Shown here: positions 38,187 to 45,870 of the stretch, in pieces
Numbering within the stretch: position 1 is the stretch's first letter
Layout of the letters: the number at the start of each line of letters is the position of its first letter
Assembly (NCBI GenBank): GCA_965247065.1
Contig: CBDFGN010000006.1
Span: 1,984,001-2,048,000, forward strand
Direction: 5' to 3'
Length of the DNA: 64,000 nt
DNA from: CBDFGN01 sp965247065
Lineage (GTDB): Bacteria > Bacteroidota > Bacteroidia > Cytophagales > Cyclobacteriaceae
Position numbers and translations under genes: made by a program
The notes under the pieces: model-generated
What the model saw: only the letters and a program-made list of their open reading frames with translations
What the model was told of the DNA's origin: nothing
Database searches by the model: none

Positions 38187-39608
38187 TTATGAATTAGGAT
38201 ATCTCTGGTTCAAAGCCCTCATAAGTTCTTTAAAGCCTTTCTCGACCGAAACGGATCTGAGCAATGGCAGATGCTCTTGCTTGGGTTTATCCCGGAGCTC
38301 CCCTGATTTATGGATGTCCAATGCCTGCATCATGGCGGTGGCACCTATTTTAGGATCACCCTCTCCTTTATCATTTTTTATGGAGTTTATTGCCGATCCT
38401 GCCAGGAATAGGACCTCGGTGGTCAGGCCACGTTGGTCAGCATCCTCCAAATTTAGAGCTATGTTACCTTGGTCCAGGCCGCCGGCCCTAACAATGGTGG
38501 TCGTATTGATACCGGGTATTTCTTTTGACAGAATCTTTTCCGAAGCGATCCATTCATCCCTGTAGGGTTTTATATAGGGTTCCCCGAAGGTCAAAGGTGC
38601 GGTTTGCCTGAAGTCAATGCCATCGAGTCTTGCCAATAAATCAATTACTTCACGCCATATGCAGCGGGTTTTCGCTCCTATGCCGGCGTTGTGCCCGTAG
38701 AGCGCCGGGGGAACATCCAGATGCTTGGTAGCTTCGCGAACCAGGCGGTAGGATCCGCCAGCAAAAGTTTCGGAAAGCATAACGGCCGTGGCGCCGGCCT
38801 CGATTACAGCTTCCACCGTGAGGATGAGTTCGTGGGGAGTTCCGGTTATATGGGGAGCAAAAAGCAAGTCCGCAGAATCGGAATGTTCTTTGGCATGGCG
38901 AATGGCCTCCGCTGCCCTGCGCGTACGTTCGGCCACTGGGGAATAATCGAGATTTGGGTACAGATTTTCATCCTCCTTTACGAAAAGAAAAAGAGGACAT
39001 TCCGCCGCCTCCTGGACCAATTTCTCCACGACATCCGGGGTTATACCGGCGGTGGGTTTAAGAATTGTTCCGAAAGCCGGTTGACCAGCCGGGAATCCGG
39101 TACGTTCGCGAATTCCTCCAGGGCCGTAGGCAGGTCCTGGAAAGCTCCGGATTATATGGTCAGGAATGCCCAGGGAAACGAGCCTGCAATCTATGTTTTC
39201 ATACATATCAAAAATCACGGCATTGGCAACCGTGTGCATGATATCAACCGAGGTGATATGACCTTCGGGCTGCTGCATCATCTTGAGAGGAAAAGCCACA
39301 TGGATCAGCCCAAGCCTGCCGCCCGGATCAAAAGGTTCAATGCCCACCGGTTTTGCTGTACATTGATCCAGCAAGGAGCCGGGGGGAGGATCTTTAGTTC
39401 CGCTGGTAGCATGGTAGGCAATTGACACCATAGCTTCAGCTAATCTGCTGGTACGCAGTGAGAAGAAGTATGATGCAACCAGCTGATCATCAATCAGCGG
39501 GGGTGGATTCTCAGCTAACCGCTCTTCAACTATTTGACGTAGCACCTCCTCCCTTTGGTCGAAATCGTATTGGAGTTTTTCAAGCAGCGAATCAGAGATG
39601 TTGTTCAT
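38187..39608 (-). CDS. RuBisCO-like protein (form IV-type)
   Basis: Folds like the RuBisCO large subunit but is unlikely to fix CO2. Seen: GTILKPTAGITP at 180-191, where Lys184 matches RuBisCO Lys175 but Thr replaces Lys177; FVKEDENL with Lys211, Asp213 and Glu214 matching the carbamate/Mg site (Lys201, Asp203, Glu204); and GHNAGIG at 305-311 where RuBisCO has HRAMHA, with the phosphate-binding Arg replaced by Asn. The loop-6 region has no clear match to the Lys334 motif. Known relatives are isomerases or transcarboxylases of phosphorylated sugars (MtnW enolase, apiose-pathway enzymes). 473 aa. First gene of an operon with a kinase and an aldolase. Confidence 0.88.
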   Translation of the reverse strand: MNNISDSLLEKLQYDFDQREEVLRQIVEERLAENPPPLIDDQLVASYFFSLRTSRLAEAMVSIAYHATSGTKDPPPGSLLDQCTAKPVGIEPFDPGGRLGLIHVAFPLKMMQQPEGHITSVDIMHTVANAVIFDMYENIDCRLVSLGIPDHIIRSFPGPAYGPGGIRERTGFPAGQPAFGTILKPTAGITPDVVEKLVQEAAECPLFLFVKEDENLYPNLDYSPVAERTRRAAEAIRHAKEHSDSADLLFAPHITGTPHELILTVEAVIEAGATAVMLSETFAGGSYRLVREATKHLDVPPALYGHNAGIGAKTRCIWREVIDLLARLDGIDFRQTAPLTFGEPYIKPYRDEWIASEKILSKEIPGINTTTIVRAGGLDQGNIALNLEDADQRGLTTEVLFLAGSAINSIKNDKGEGDPKIGATAMMQALDIHKSGELRDKPKQEHLPLLRSVSVEKGFKELMRALNQRYPNS

Positions 39609-39679
39609 AATTTTATGTCGTGAGGATTAGATATGTTCAAGGGACTTTTACTCCAAAACAAAAATCTCTGTTAAGGGGA

Positions 39680-39745
39680 TTTCGGATTTGGCACTTCGCA
39701 TTTGGCATTTCGTGCTTCGCATTTCGCACTTCGCATTTTCCCGAA
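39680..39745. repeat. Degenerate low-complexity array in a divergent promoter region
   Basis: Imperfect repeats of GCACTTCGCATTT-like units fill the middle of the 215-bp gap between the divergently transcribed RuBisCO-like gene and the sulfatase. No full promoter consensus was found beside it. Confidence 0.6.
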
Positions 39746-39823
39746 TAATGACTTGTTTTTCCACTAAGGAAGCCTGAATATTATTGAAATTTGGAACTCC
39801 AATCAAAAATAACATCCTGAATC

Positions 39824-41611
39824 ATGAAAAATTTTTACCCAATGGCGGCATTCCTGATTTCATTTTTGTTGTCAATAGCGTTTGAATTAGTTGCACAACC
39901 CCAAGCAAGCGAGCCCAATGTGATCATTATTCTAACGGATGACCAGGGCTACGGGGATTACAGCGTTCATGGGAATCCGGTCCTTAAAACTCCCAACATG
40001 GACAAGCTGCACAGCGAAAGTGTTCGCCTCACCGACTTCCATGTAGCCCCAATGTGCACCCCAACCCGAGGTCAACTCCTGACGGGCATGGATGCCATGA
40101 GGAATGGAGCAGTTGCCGTGTGCCAGGGCCGATCCATGATCAGAAACGGCGTGCCTACGATGGCTGATTATTTTGCTGAATCGGGATATGTAACTGGCCA
40201 TTTTGGGAAATGGCATTTAGGAGATAGTTATCCCCACCGACCCCAGGATCGCGGGTTCCAGGAAACGATCCACCACCCGGCGTGGGGGATTACATCCCTC
40301 GCCGATCACTTTGGCAATACCTATTGGGATCCTTATCTAAGGCACAATGGGGTTGAAAAGAAATACGAAGGATATTCCACAGATATTTTTTTTGGCGAAG
40401 CCATGGCCTGGATGAAAAAGAAAAGCGCCGAAAACAAGCCCTTCTTTTTATATCTGCCTACCAATACTCCACACGTACCCAACTGGGTAGACAAAGAATA
40501 TTCGGAGCCTTACCGTAAGATAGGCTCATTTAACGACGTGAAAATCCCCGCTGATTTCTATGGGATGATTGCCAATATCGATGAGAATCTGGCCAAGCTC
40601 GAAGCATTTTTGAATGAAGAAGGACTTAGGGATAATACGATTTTGATTTATCTGAATGACAACGGAACTCAAAGTCGCAGCGCATCCCAAATATTCAATG
40701 CCGGCATGCGCGGTTATAAAACCCAAATGTACGAGGGGGGCCATCGAGTCGGCTGTTTTATCCGATGGCCGGACGGCAAACTCAAACATGGCACGGATGT
40801 AAACGACCTAACTACGGTCCAGGATATTTTTCCAACGCTGATCGAGTTTTGCAAAATAGACAAGAAACTGGATGGAGATGGAGTGAGCCTGGCTGATGTT
40901 CTGACCGGATCTCAAACCAAACTGGAGGACAGAAAATTAATAATACAGTATTCCTTCCAGGAAACTTCCGGAACACCATGGAACCGGGCCATTGTGCTGT
41001 GGAACAAATGGCGATTGGTAGGTCCACACCAATTGTACGATTTAAATACAGACCCTCATCAAAACAGAAGCGTAATCCATGAATTTCCAGAAGTTGCCCA
41101 GCAAATGCGGGATCATTATAACAATTGGTACCGGGAAGTCCGCCCGGTTTACGAACAGCCCAGGTACATCCATATTGGAAACTCCAATAACAATCCAGTC
41201 ATAATGTACGGCAACGACTGGCAGGGTGGTTATTGCGATAACCCCGGCAACCTGATAGCCGCCAACACCAGCGGGTATTGGGATGTAGTGATCGAAGATG
41301 CGGGTAGCTACGAAATCGAGTTACGGAGATGGCCGCAGGAAACGGGACTGGCTTTGACAGCTAGTGTTGAAAAAGCGGGTGCCAAGGCCTTGGAGAACTT
41401 TTCTGGAGAAAAATTCGGAGGACGGCCCATTCATTCCGCTATGTTGAAAATTGCGGATTTTGAACAGTCAGTAACTATTTCGGCTGATCAACAATCAGTA
41501 AAATTCAAAACCGAACTGAGTCCTGGCCGAACAAAACTCGAAACGCTGTTCGCCGATAAGCCGGGCATGCCGCTTTGCAGCGCGATTTACGTGAAAGTCA
41601 CCAAGCTTTAG
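39824..41611 (+). CDS. Secreted formylglycine sulfatase with C-terminal beta-sandwich
   Basis: Seen: signal peptide ending LVAQ, metal site LTDDQGYGDYS (Asp39, Asp40), the formylglycine motif CTPTR with Cys78 (MCTPTRGQLLTG), GHFGKWHLGDSYPHRPQDRG and LNDNGTQ in the distal metal site. After about residue 450, an extra C-terminal segment with SGYWDVVIEDAGSYEIELRRWP resembles a carbohydrate-binding or jelly-roll domain, which explains the 595-aa length. It is the only sulfatase of the four on the plus strand, divergent from the RuBisCO-like operon. CTPTR departs from the common CxPSR in having Thr at the fourth position, which many S1 sulfatases allow. Confidence 0.92.
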   Translation: MKNFYPMAAFLISFLLSIAFELVAQPQASEPNVIIILTDDQGYGDYSVHGNPVLKTPNMDKLHSESVRLTDFHVAPMCTPTRGQLLTGMDAMRNGAVAVCQGRSMIRNGVPTMADYFAESGYVTGHFGKWHLGDSYPHRPQDRGFQETIHHPAWGITSLADHFGNTYWDPYLRHNGVEKKYEGYSTDIFFGEAMAWMKKKSAENKPFFLYLPTNTPHVPNWVDKEYSEPYRKIGSFNDVKIPADFYGMIANIDENLAKLEAFLNEEGLRDNTILIYLNDNGTQSRSASQIFNAGMRGYKTQMYEGGHRVGCFIRWPDGKLKHGTDVNDLTTVQDIFPTLIEFCKIDKKLDGDGVSLADVLTGSQTKLEDRKLIIQYSFQETSGTPWNRAIVLWNKWRLVGPHQLYDLNTDPHQNRSVIHEFPEVAQQMRDHYNNWYREVRPVYEQPRYIHIGNSNNNPVIMYGNDWQGGYCDNPGNLIAANTSGYWDVVIEDAGSYEIELRRWPQETGLALTASVEKAGAKALENFSGEKFGGRPIHSAMLKIADFEQSVTISADQQSVKFKTELSPGRTKLETLFADKPGMPLCSAIYVKVTKL

Positions 41612-41660
41612 TTCAGGGCATGCAGCAAATCAGCTGACCATGTAGCCACGGATCCGTAAA

Positions 41661-41850
41661 CAGTTAGGCAGTTATCAGTTGGCAGTTGGCAGTTGGCAGT
41701 TCCAGTTATTAGCTCCGGTTAACAGCTTGCAGTTATCAGTAAGCTGTTAAACCATGCAGATTAATGAATCAACAAATAAACAAATCAACTTTGCGATTCT
41801 TTGGGATCCTTTGTGAATCTCTGCGTTATAGCCTATTCGATCATTGAAGG
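41661..41850. repeat. Low-complexity array plus dispersed ~45-bp intergenic repeat
   Basis: 41661-41745 consists of CAGTTGG/CAGTTATC-type units. 41784-41828 (ATCAACTTTGCGATTCTTTG and following) is repeated with few changes at 47869-47914, where it also follows a short tandem array. No gene is visible between 41612 and 41911. Confidence 0.6.
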
Positions 41851-41911
41851 AGGCATAGGGCATATGGCAAAGCGAACGGCGAAGGGCTAAAAGCCAAGGG
41901 CAACAGACACC

Positions 41912-43555
41912 TTACTCTCCAGTATAATCCGGATTAGGTTCCATCATTTGCGCGTTGACATCTTGCCTCCAGTGGCGAAGCATATTCCTCAATTCCAGAA
42001 CTTTCTCAGGCTCTTTTTGGGCGAGGTCGTGCTGTTCCTCGATATCTTCCTTCAGGTTAAATAATTGTACGCTGTTGTTTTCATAGTACTCGAGCAGTTT
42101 ATAATCTCCACTCCTCACTGCCCCTCCGGGACTTTGCTTGCCGTGATTGCTGTAATGAGGGAAATGCCAGTAAATGGCTTCGCGGTCGAGGTCTTTTTCT
42201 CCCTTAACCAAAGAAGCGATACTCACCCCATCAAGTTCCATTTCCTCAGGCAGGGGCAACCCAATTATATCCAGGATGGTTGGGAAGAAATCCGTACTGA
42301 TGACCGGCACATCGCATTCGATTCCCTTCCGGCCTTGGGAAGGCCACCTGACGATCAGCGGTTCACGGATTCCACCTTCATACAACCAGCCTTTGGCACC
42401 TCGCAGCGGTAGGTTGGATGTTGCGTAAGCCTCGTCCAATTGATCATCTGCAATGACCCGATCCGGATTTCCAAAATTCGCGGCAGACATTCCTCCATTG
42501 TCTGAAAAGAAAATCACCAGCGTATTTTCCTCAATTCCCAACTCCTGTAGTTTGGCAAGCACCCTACCTAAACTTTCATCCACACTTTCTACCATGGCGG
42601 CGAACTGGGGGTTGTCCTGAACTTGCTTGATTCTGACTGTCTGATTGGGGAAGACCTTATGTTCCTTATAAGCTGGCTCTTTCAAAAGGCTGTTCAATTC
42701 CTCTCGTGTTAAAGTAGGCTCAGCATCCGGATTCCCCTCCAAGACAAATTCTTCACTTTGCGAAGTAGGTAATTGGGTCAGTTTTTCCTCGTATTCTTCT
42801 ACCAAATCCTGGCGGCCCTGAATGGGATCATGCACCGCAAAATGAGAAAGGTAGAGAAAGAACGGCTTGTCTTTGTTTGCTTCAATATATTTAAGTGCTT
42901 CATCGGTTAATCTATCGGTTAGATAGTCCCCTTCTGAATCTTCCAGCCCTTCCAGCCCAAAAGGTGCGTGATAGCCCAGATTCGGACAGCATTTGTACCA
43001 TTTCTGGGGAACCTGCACATCAAAGCCATGCTGCAACGGTCCCGACGGCTCTTCCCCAAGATGCCATTTCCCGAAAATCGCAGTGCTGTATCCATGGGCT
43101 TTCAATGCCTCGGCAATGGTGGTTTCTTCAAAAGGCAAATGTTGGTTGATATCCGCGTTCAAAAACCTTTGGAAGGGGTACTCTTTGCGGCCCGGCAGCC
43201 AGTCGGTTAGATGAAGAGTTGCCGGATACTTGCCGGTTAGAATGCTGGCCCGGGTAGGCGAGCAAACATGGCATGTCGCGTAGGCACTGGTAAACTTTAC
43301 GCCCTGGTCTGCGAATTGATCAATGTTAGGTGTTTTATAAAACGTGCTTCCGTAACATCCCACGTCAGTCCAGCCCATATCGTCAACCAGGAAAAAAACG
43401 ACATTCATTTTCTCGGTTTCAGGTGCTTTTTTTTCGGCACAGCCAATCAAAAAAATGCCGGTAAGGGCAAATATGTAAAGTGAACGGAGATTTGCGGGCT
43501 TAAACTGTAATCTTCTCGCTGTAGAAGTTTCATTCCGGTAAGATTCAGATTTCAT
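41912..43555 (-). CDS. Formylglycine sulfatase, lipoprotein
   Basis: Seen, numbered from the open frame's first Met at 43588: metal site LVDDMGWTD (Asp69, Asp70), formylglycine motif CSPTR with Cys109 (HVCSPTRASILTGK), IFGKWHLG, and FFSDNGG. A lipobox FLIGC (Cys50) follows an unusually long, Arg-rich N-terminal stretch. The frame is open to 43588; the start at 43555 (MKSESYRNE) is the last Met before the signal and is preferred, but 43588, 43573 and 43561 cannot be excluded. Length is about 547 aa. Placed between a plus-strand sulfatase and the Gfo/Idh gene, it is convergent with the former. Confidence 0.92.
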   Translation of the reverse strand: MKSESYRNETSTARRLQFKPANLRSLYIFALTGIFLIGCAEKKAPETEKMNVVFFLVDDMGWTDVGCYGSTFYKTPNIDQFADQGVKFTSAYATCHVCSPTRASILTGKYPATLHLTDWLPGRKEYPFQRFLNADINQHLPFEETTIAEALKAHGYSTAIFGKWHLGEEPSGPLQHGFDVQVPQKWYKCCPNLGYHAPFGLEGLEDSEGDYLTDRLTDEALKYIEANKDKPFFLYLSHFAVHDPIQGRQDLVEEYEEKLTQLPTSQSEEFVLEGNPDAEPTLTREELNSLLKEPAYKEHKVFPNQTVRIKQVQDNPQFAAMVESVDESLGRVLAKLQELGIEENTLVIFFSDNGGMSAANFGNPDRVIADDQLDEAYATSNLPLRGAKGWLYEGGIREPLIVRWPSQGRKGIECDVPVISTDFFPTILDIIGLPLPEEMELDGVSIASLVKGEKDLDREAIYWHFPHYSNHGKQSPGGAVRSGDYKLLEYYENNSVQLFNLKEDIEEQHDLAQKEPEKVLELRNMLRHWRQDVNAQMMEPNPDYTGE

Positions 43556-43755
43556 ATTCATTCGGATCCGCATTTGAGTAGAGAGCAAAAGTGCAACTTT
43601 TATCTTTCAATTTTAAATCTTAGACCTTCACAGCTAGAACTAAACCGTAAGGGGGGGTGCCGAAATCCAGGCCAAGGAAATAGTTCGAATTAGACACGGT
43701 CGGTGGAAAAGGGTACAAGGTACCAAGCACAAGATCTGTCAAAACCCAAAATAGC

Positions 43756-43817
43756 ATTGACCGGTTATTGTAAACCATTTGAAGTTATCTATATTGATAT
43801 TCGGTTGCCAGACCGAG
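43756..43817 (+). repeat. Dispersed repeat, right-end-only copy C
   Basis: AACCATTTGAAGTTATCTAT, ATTGATATTCGG and TTGCCAGACCGAG match the right ends of copies A and B. The left two thirds are absent. It lies about 60 bp before copy B in the same orientation. Confidence 0.75.
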
Positions 43818-43874
43818 GGGACTCTGCGGTCAACTCTGTTCACTTACAGATAATCAGGCACTTTTCATTTGCGT

Positions 43875-44040
43875 ATTCGGGAGGCTAAAAAAGAAGAAAC
43901 CTTCCCGGCGTGACCCGGGGTCTCTTGATCAAAAACTGGAGGCCGTCTTAAGTTGGAGATCCCGGCTCGGCGGCCGGGAATGACCCTGCAATACAACCAT
44001 TTCAAGTTATCTATATTCATGTTCGGGTTGCCAGACCGAG
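43875..44040 (+). repeat. Dispersed ~160-bp intergenic repeat, copy B
   Basis: Full-length match to copy A at 13763, with the same order of blocks from GGCTAAAAAAGAAGAAACC to CCAGACCGAG, including the GACCCGGGGTCTC and GCGGCCGGGAATGACC cores. With copy C it fills most of the 43589-44119 gap, in which no gene is visible. Confidence 0.8.
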
Positions 44041-44119
44041 GGCCGACGAATCCGAATTAAGATGGACTGAGTAATAAGTACAATGTATTAAGTATGTTCT
44101 AAATTTAGACCATGTTATC

Positions 44120-44142
44120 AAGGTGGAAATTATGACCACCTT
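44120..44142. promoter_or_regulatory. Inverted repeat before the Gfo/Idh gene, possible operator
   Basis: AAGGTGG-N9-CCACCTT is a perfect 7-bp inverted repeat with centres 16 bp apart, ending 17 bp before the first ATG. The spacing suits a dimeric regulator, but it could equally be an mRNA hairpin over the 5' leader. Confidence 0.35.
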
Positions 44143-44159
44143 AATCGCCCTTATTTCAA

Positions 44160-45638
44160 ATGATACGAATCATGAAAAAACCTACTCTCAAGAGGGCAGC
44201 CTCGTCACGTAGATCATTCTTAAAAAAGAGTGCTGTAGCTTCCTCCTTTTTCATTGTACCCCGACATTTCTTAGGCGGTTTAGGATTTACAGCTCCTAGC
44301 GATCAATTGAATTTAGCCGCAATTGGTGCTGGAGGAAAAGGTAGAAGTGACATCTACAATGCCTCGGTAAATGACCGGGAAAGAGTCGTGGCCCTTTGTG
44401 ATGTCGACTTTTCGGGAACTGCTGCCCGCTCCGTCGAGAATTTTCCTACCGCAAAAATTTATCACGATTATAGAGTGATGGTGGAGAATGAAAAAGACAT
44501 CGATGGTGTCACGATATCCACTCCCGATCATGTCCATGCACCTGCCGCGAAATTTGCCATGGAAAGAGGAAAACATGTCTACGTACAAAAACCCATGACC
44601 CATAATATTCGGGAGGCAAGAATACTTACCGAAATGGCCAGAGATAATAAAATTGTCTCGCAGATGGGAAATCAGGGAGGATCGAATCCCTTATTGAATA
44701 TGGTTCAGGGATGGGTGGATTCAGATGTACTGGGTAACATATATAAAGTGCAGGTCTGGACGAATCGTCCGGTTTGGCCACAAGGTTTTGCGATGCCTCG
44801 ACCCGATGAAAGTCTCAAGCCCAAAGATTTACACTGGGACCTATGGTTAGGACCTGCCCCGGCCATTCCGTTTACTCCTAATTTACATCCATTCAATTGG
44901 AGGGGTTGGTGGGAGTATGGCGCCGGGGCCCTAGGCGATGTAGGTTGTCACTTAATAGACATTCCTTTCAGAACCTTAGGATTAAGATACCCTAAGGATG
45001 CAGAATGCAGTGTTGGTTCTGTGTATACGGAGATGTGGAAACCTGACTATCATCCGGAAGGATGCCCTCCTTCTTCTTATATAACCCTGCACTTTGACGC
45101 TACTGACAAGAGTAAGACACCCATAGAAATGACTTGGAGTGATGGAGGTATTAGACCCTCTCATCCGGATCTGATTCCTGCCAATCAGGACATCGGCGGC
45201 ACTGAAAGTAAGAATGGAGTCTTGATGATAGGAGAAAAAGGAATAATTTCTACCAACATCAACGACAGTGCGCCACTAATGCCCAAACTGTATCTAAATG
45301 ACGGAACCACGGAATTTGGTCCTGAAGTGGAAGTCAAGGAAGAGCCCGAATATGGTCATCAACGAAAATGGGTGGACGCGTGTAAGGCGGGCTTTAATTC
45401 CCCTGAACACCAGGCCCTAACATCTTCCTTTGATTATGCAGGTCCAATGACCGAAACCGTCTTAATGGGAAATTTGGCTATTCGTAGCTATATGCTAGGC
45501 AAAGAAGACAATCAGGGTAAAATTAAGTTTTTCGCTCGTAAGAAACTTTTATGGGATGGTGAGAACATGAGAATTACGAACCTCGAGGAAGCGAATCAAT
45601 TTGTGGGAAGAACCTACAGGCCAGGTTGGGAAGTCTAA
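44160..45638 (+). CDS. Gfo/Idh/MocA-family oxidoreductase with Tat signal
   Basis: An NAD(P)-dependent sugar oxidoreductase exported folded by the Tat pathway. Seen: SRRSFLKKSAVASSF (twin arginine), Rossmann motif AAIGAGGKG, ISTPDHVH, and HVYVQKPMTHN with the conserved Lys of the usual EKP motif, then GDVGCHLIDIPF with a catalytic His. The length of 492 aa suits the secreted subfamily. ATG at 44172 (MKKPTLKR) is an equally good start. It lies upstream of the plus-strand GH32-like gene, so the pair may be co-transcribed. Such enzymes in glycan loci can catalyse oxidation-assisted glycoside cleavage or epimerisation; which applies is unknown. Confidence 0.9.
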   Translation: MIRIMKKPTLKRAASSRRSFLKKSAVASSFFIVPRHFLGGLGFTAPSDQLNLAAIGAGGKGRSDIYNASVNDRERVVALCDVDFSGTAARSVENFPTAKIYHDYRVMVENEKDIDGVTISTPDHVHAPAAKFAMERGKHVYVQKPMTHNIREARILTEMARDNKIVSQMGNQGGSNPLLNMVQGWVDSDVLGNIYKVQVWTNRPVWPQGFAMPRPDESLKPKDLHWDLWLGPAPAIPFTPNLHPFNWRGWWEYGAGALGDVGCHLIDIPFRTLGLRYPKDAECSVGSVYTEMWKPDYHPEGCPPSSYITLHFDATDKSKTPIEMTWSDGGIRPSHPDLIPANQDIGGTESKNGVLMIGEKGIISTNINDSAPLMPKLYLNDGTTEFGPEVEVKEEPEYGHQRKWVDACKAGFNSPEHQALTSSFDYAGPMTETVLMGNLAIRSYMLGKEDNQGKIKFFARKKLLWDGENMRITNLEEANQFVGRTYRPGWEV

Positions 45639-45870
45639 AGGCAGCGGCAAAGGGCAAATAGCACAGGGAAATGAAGACCTTTATCCCAGTTTTAAAGTGC
45701 CTGATTATCTGCAAGATACAAAGAGTTATAATTGGCGCGCGGAGGTTTACACAGAGGAAGTTGAGGAAAAACCCTCATTCAGTAGTCAATTGTCACCCTT
45801 AACCTGCAATTTCTCAGCTATCTCTTAGATTCCTTTGGCTGAATGACCCGATTGCAATAGATTTCTTTTT

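Noticed and set aside
38187..39608. CO2-fixing RuBisCO
   Set aside because: Lys177, the phosphate-binding Arg and a clear loop-6 Lys motif are missing, and no phosphoribulokinase or other Calvin-cycle gene is present.
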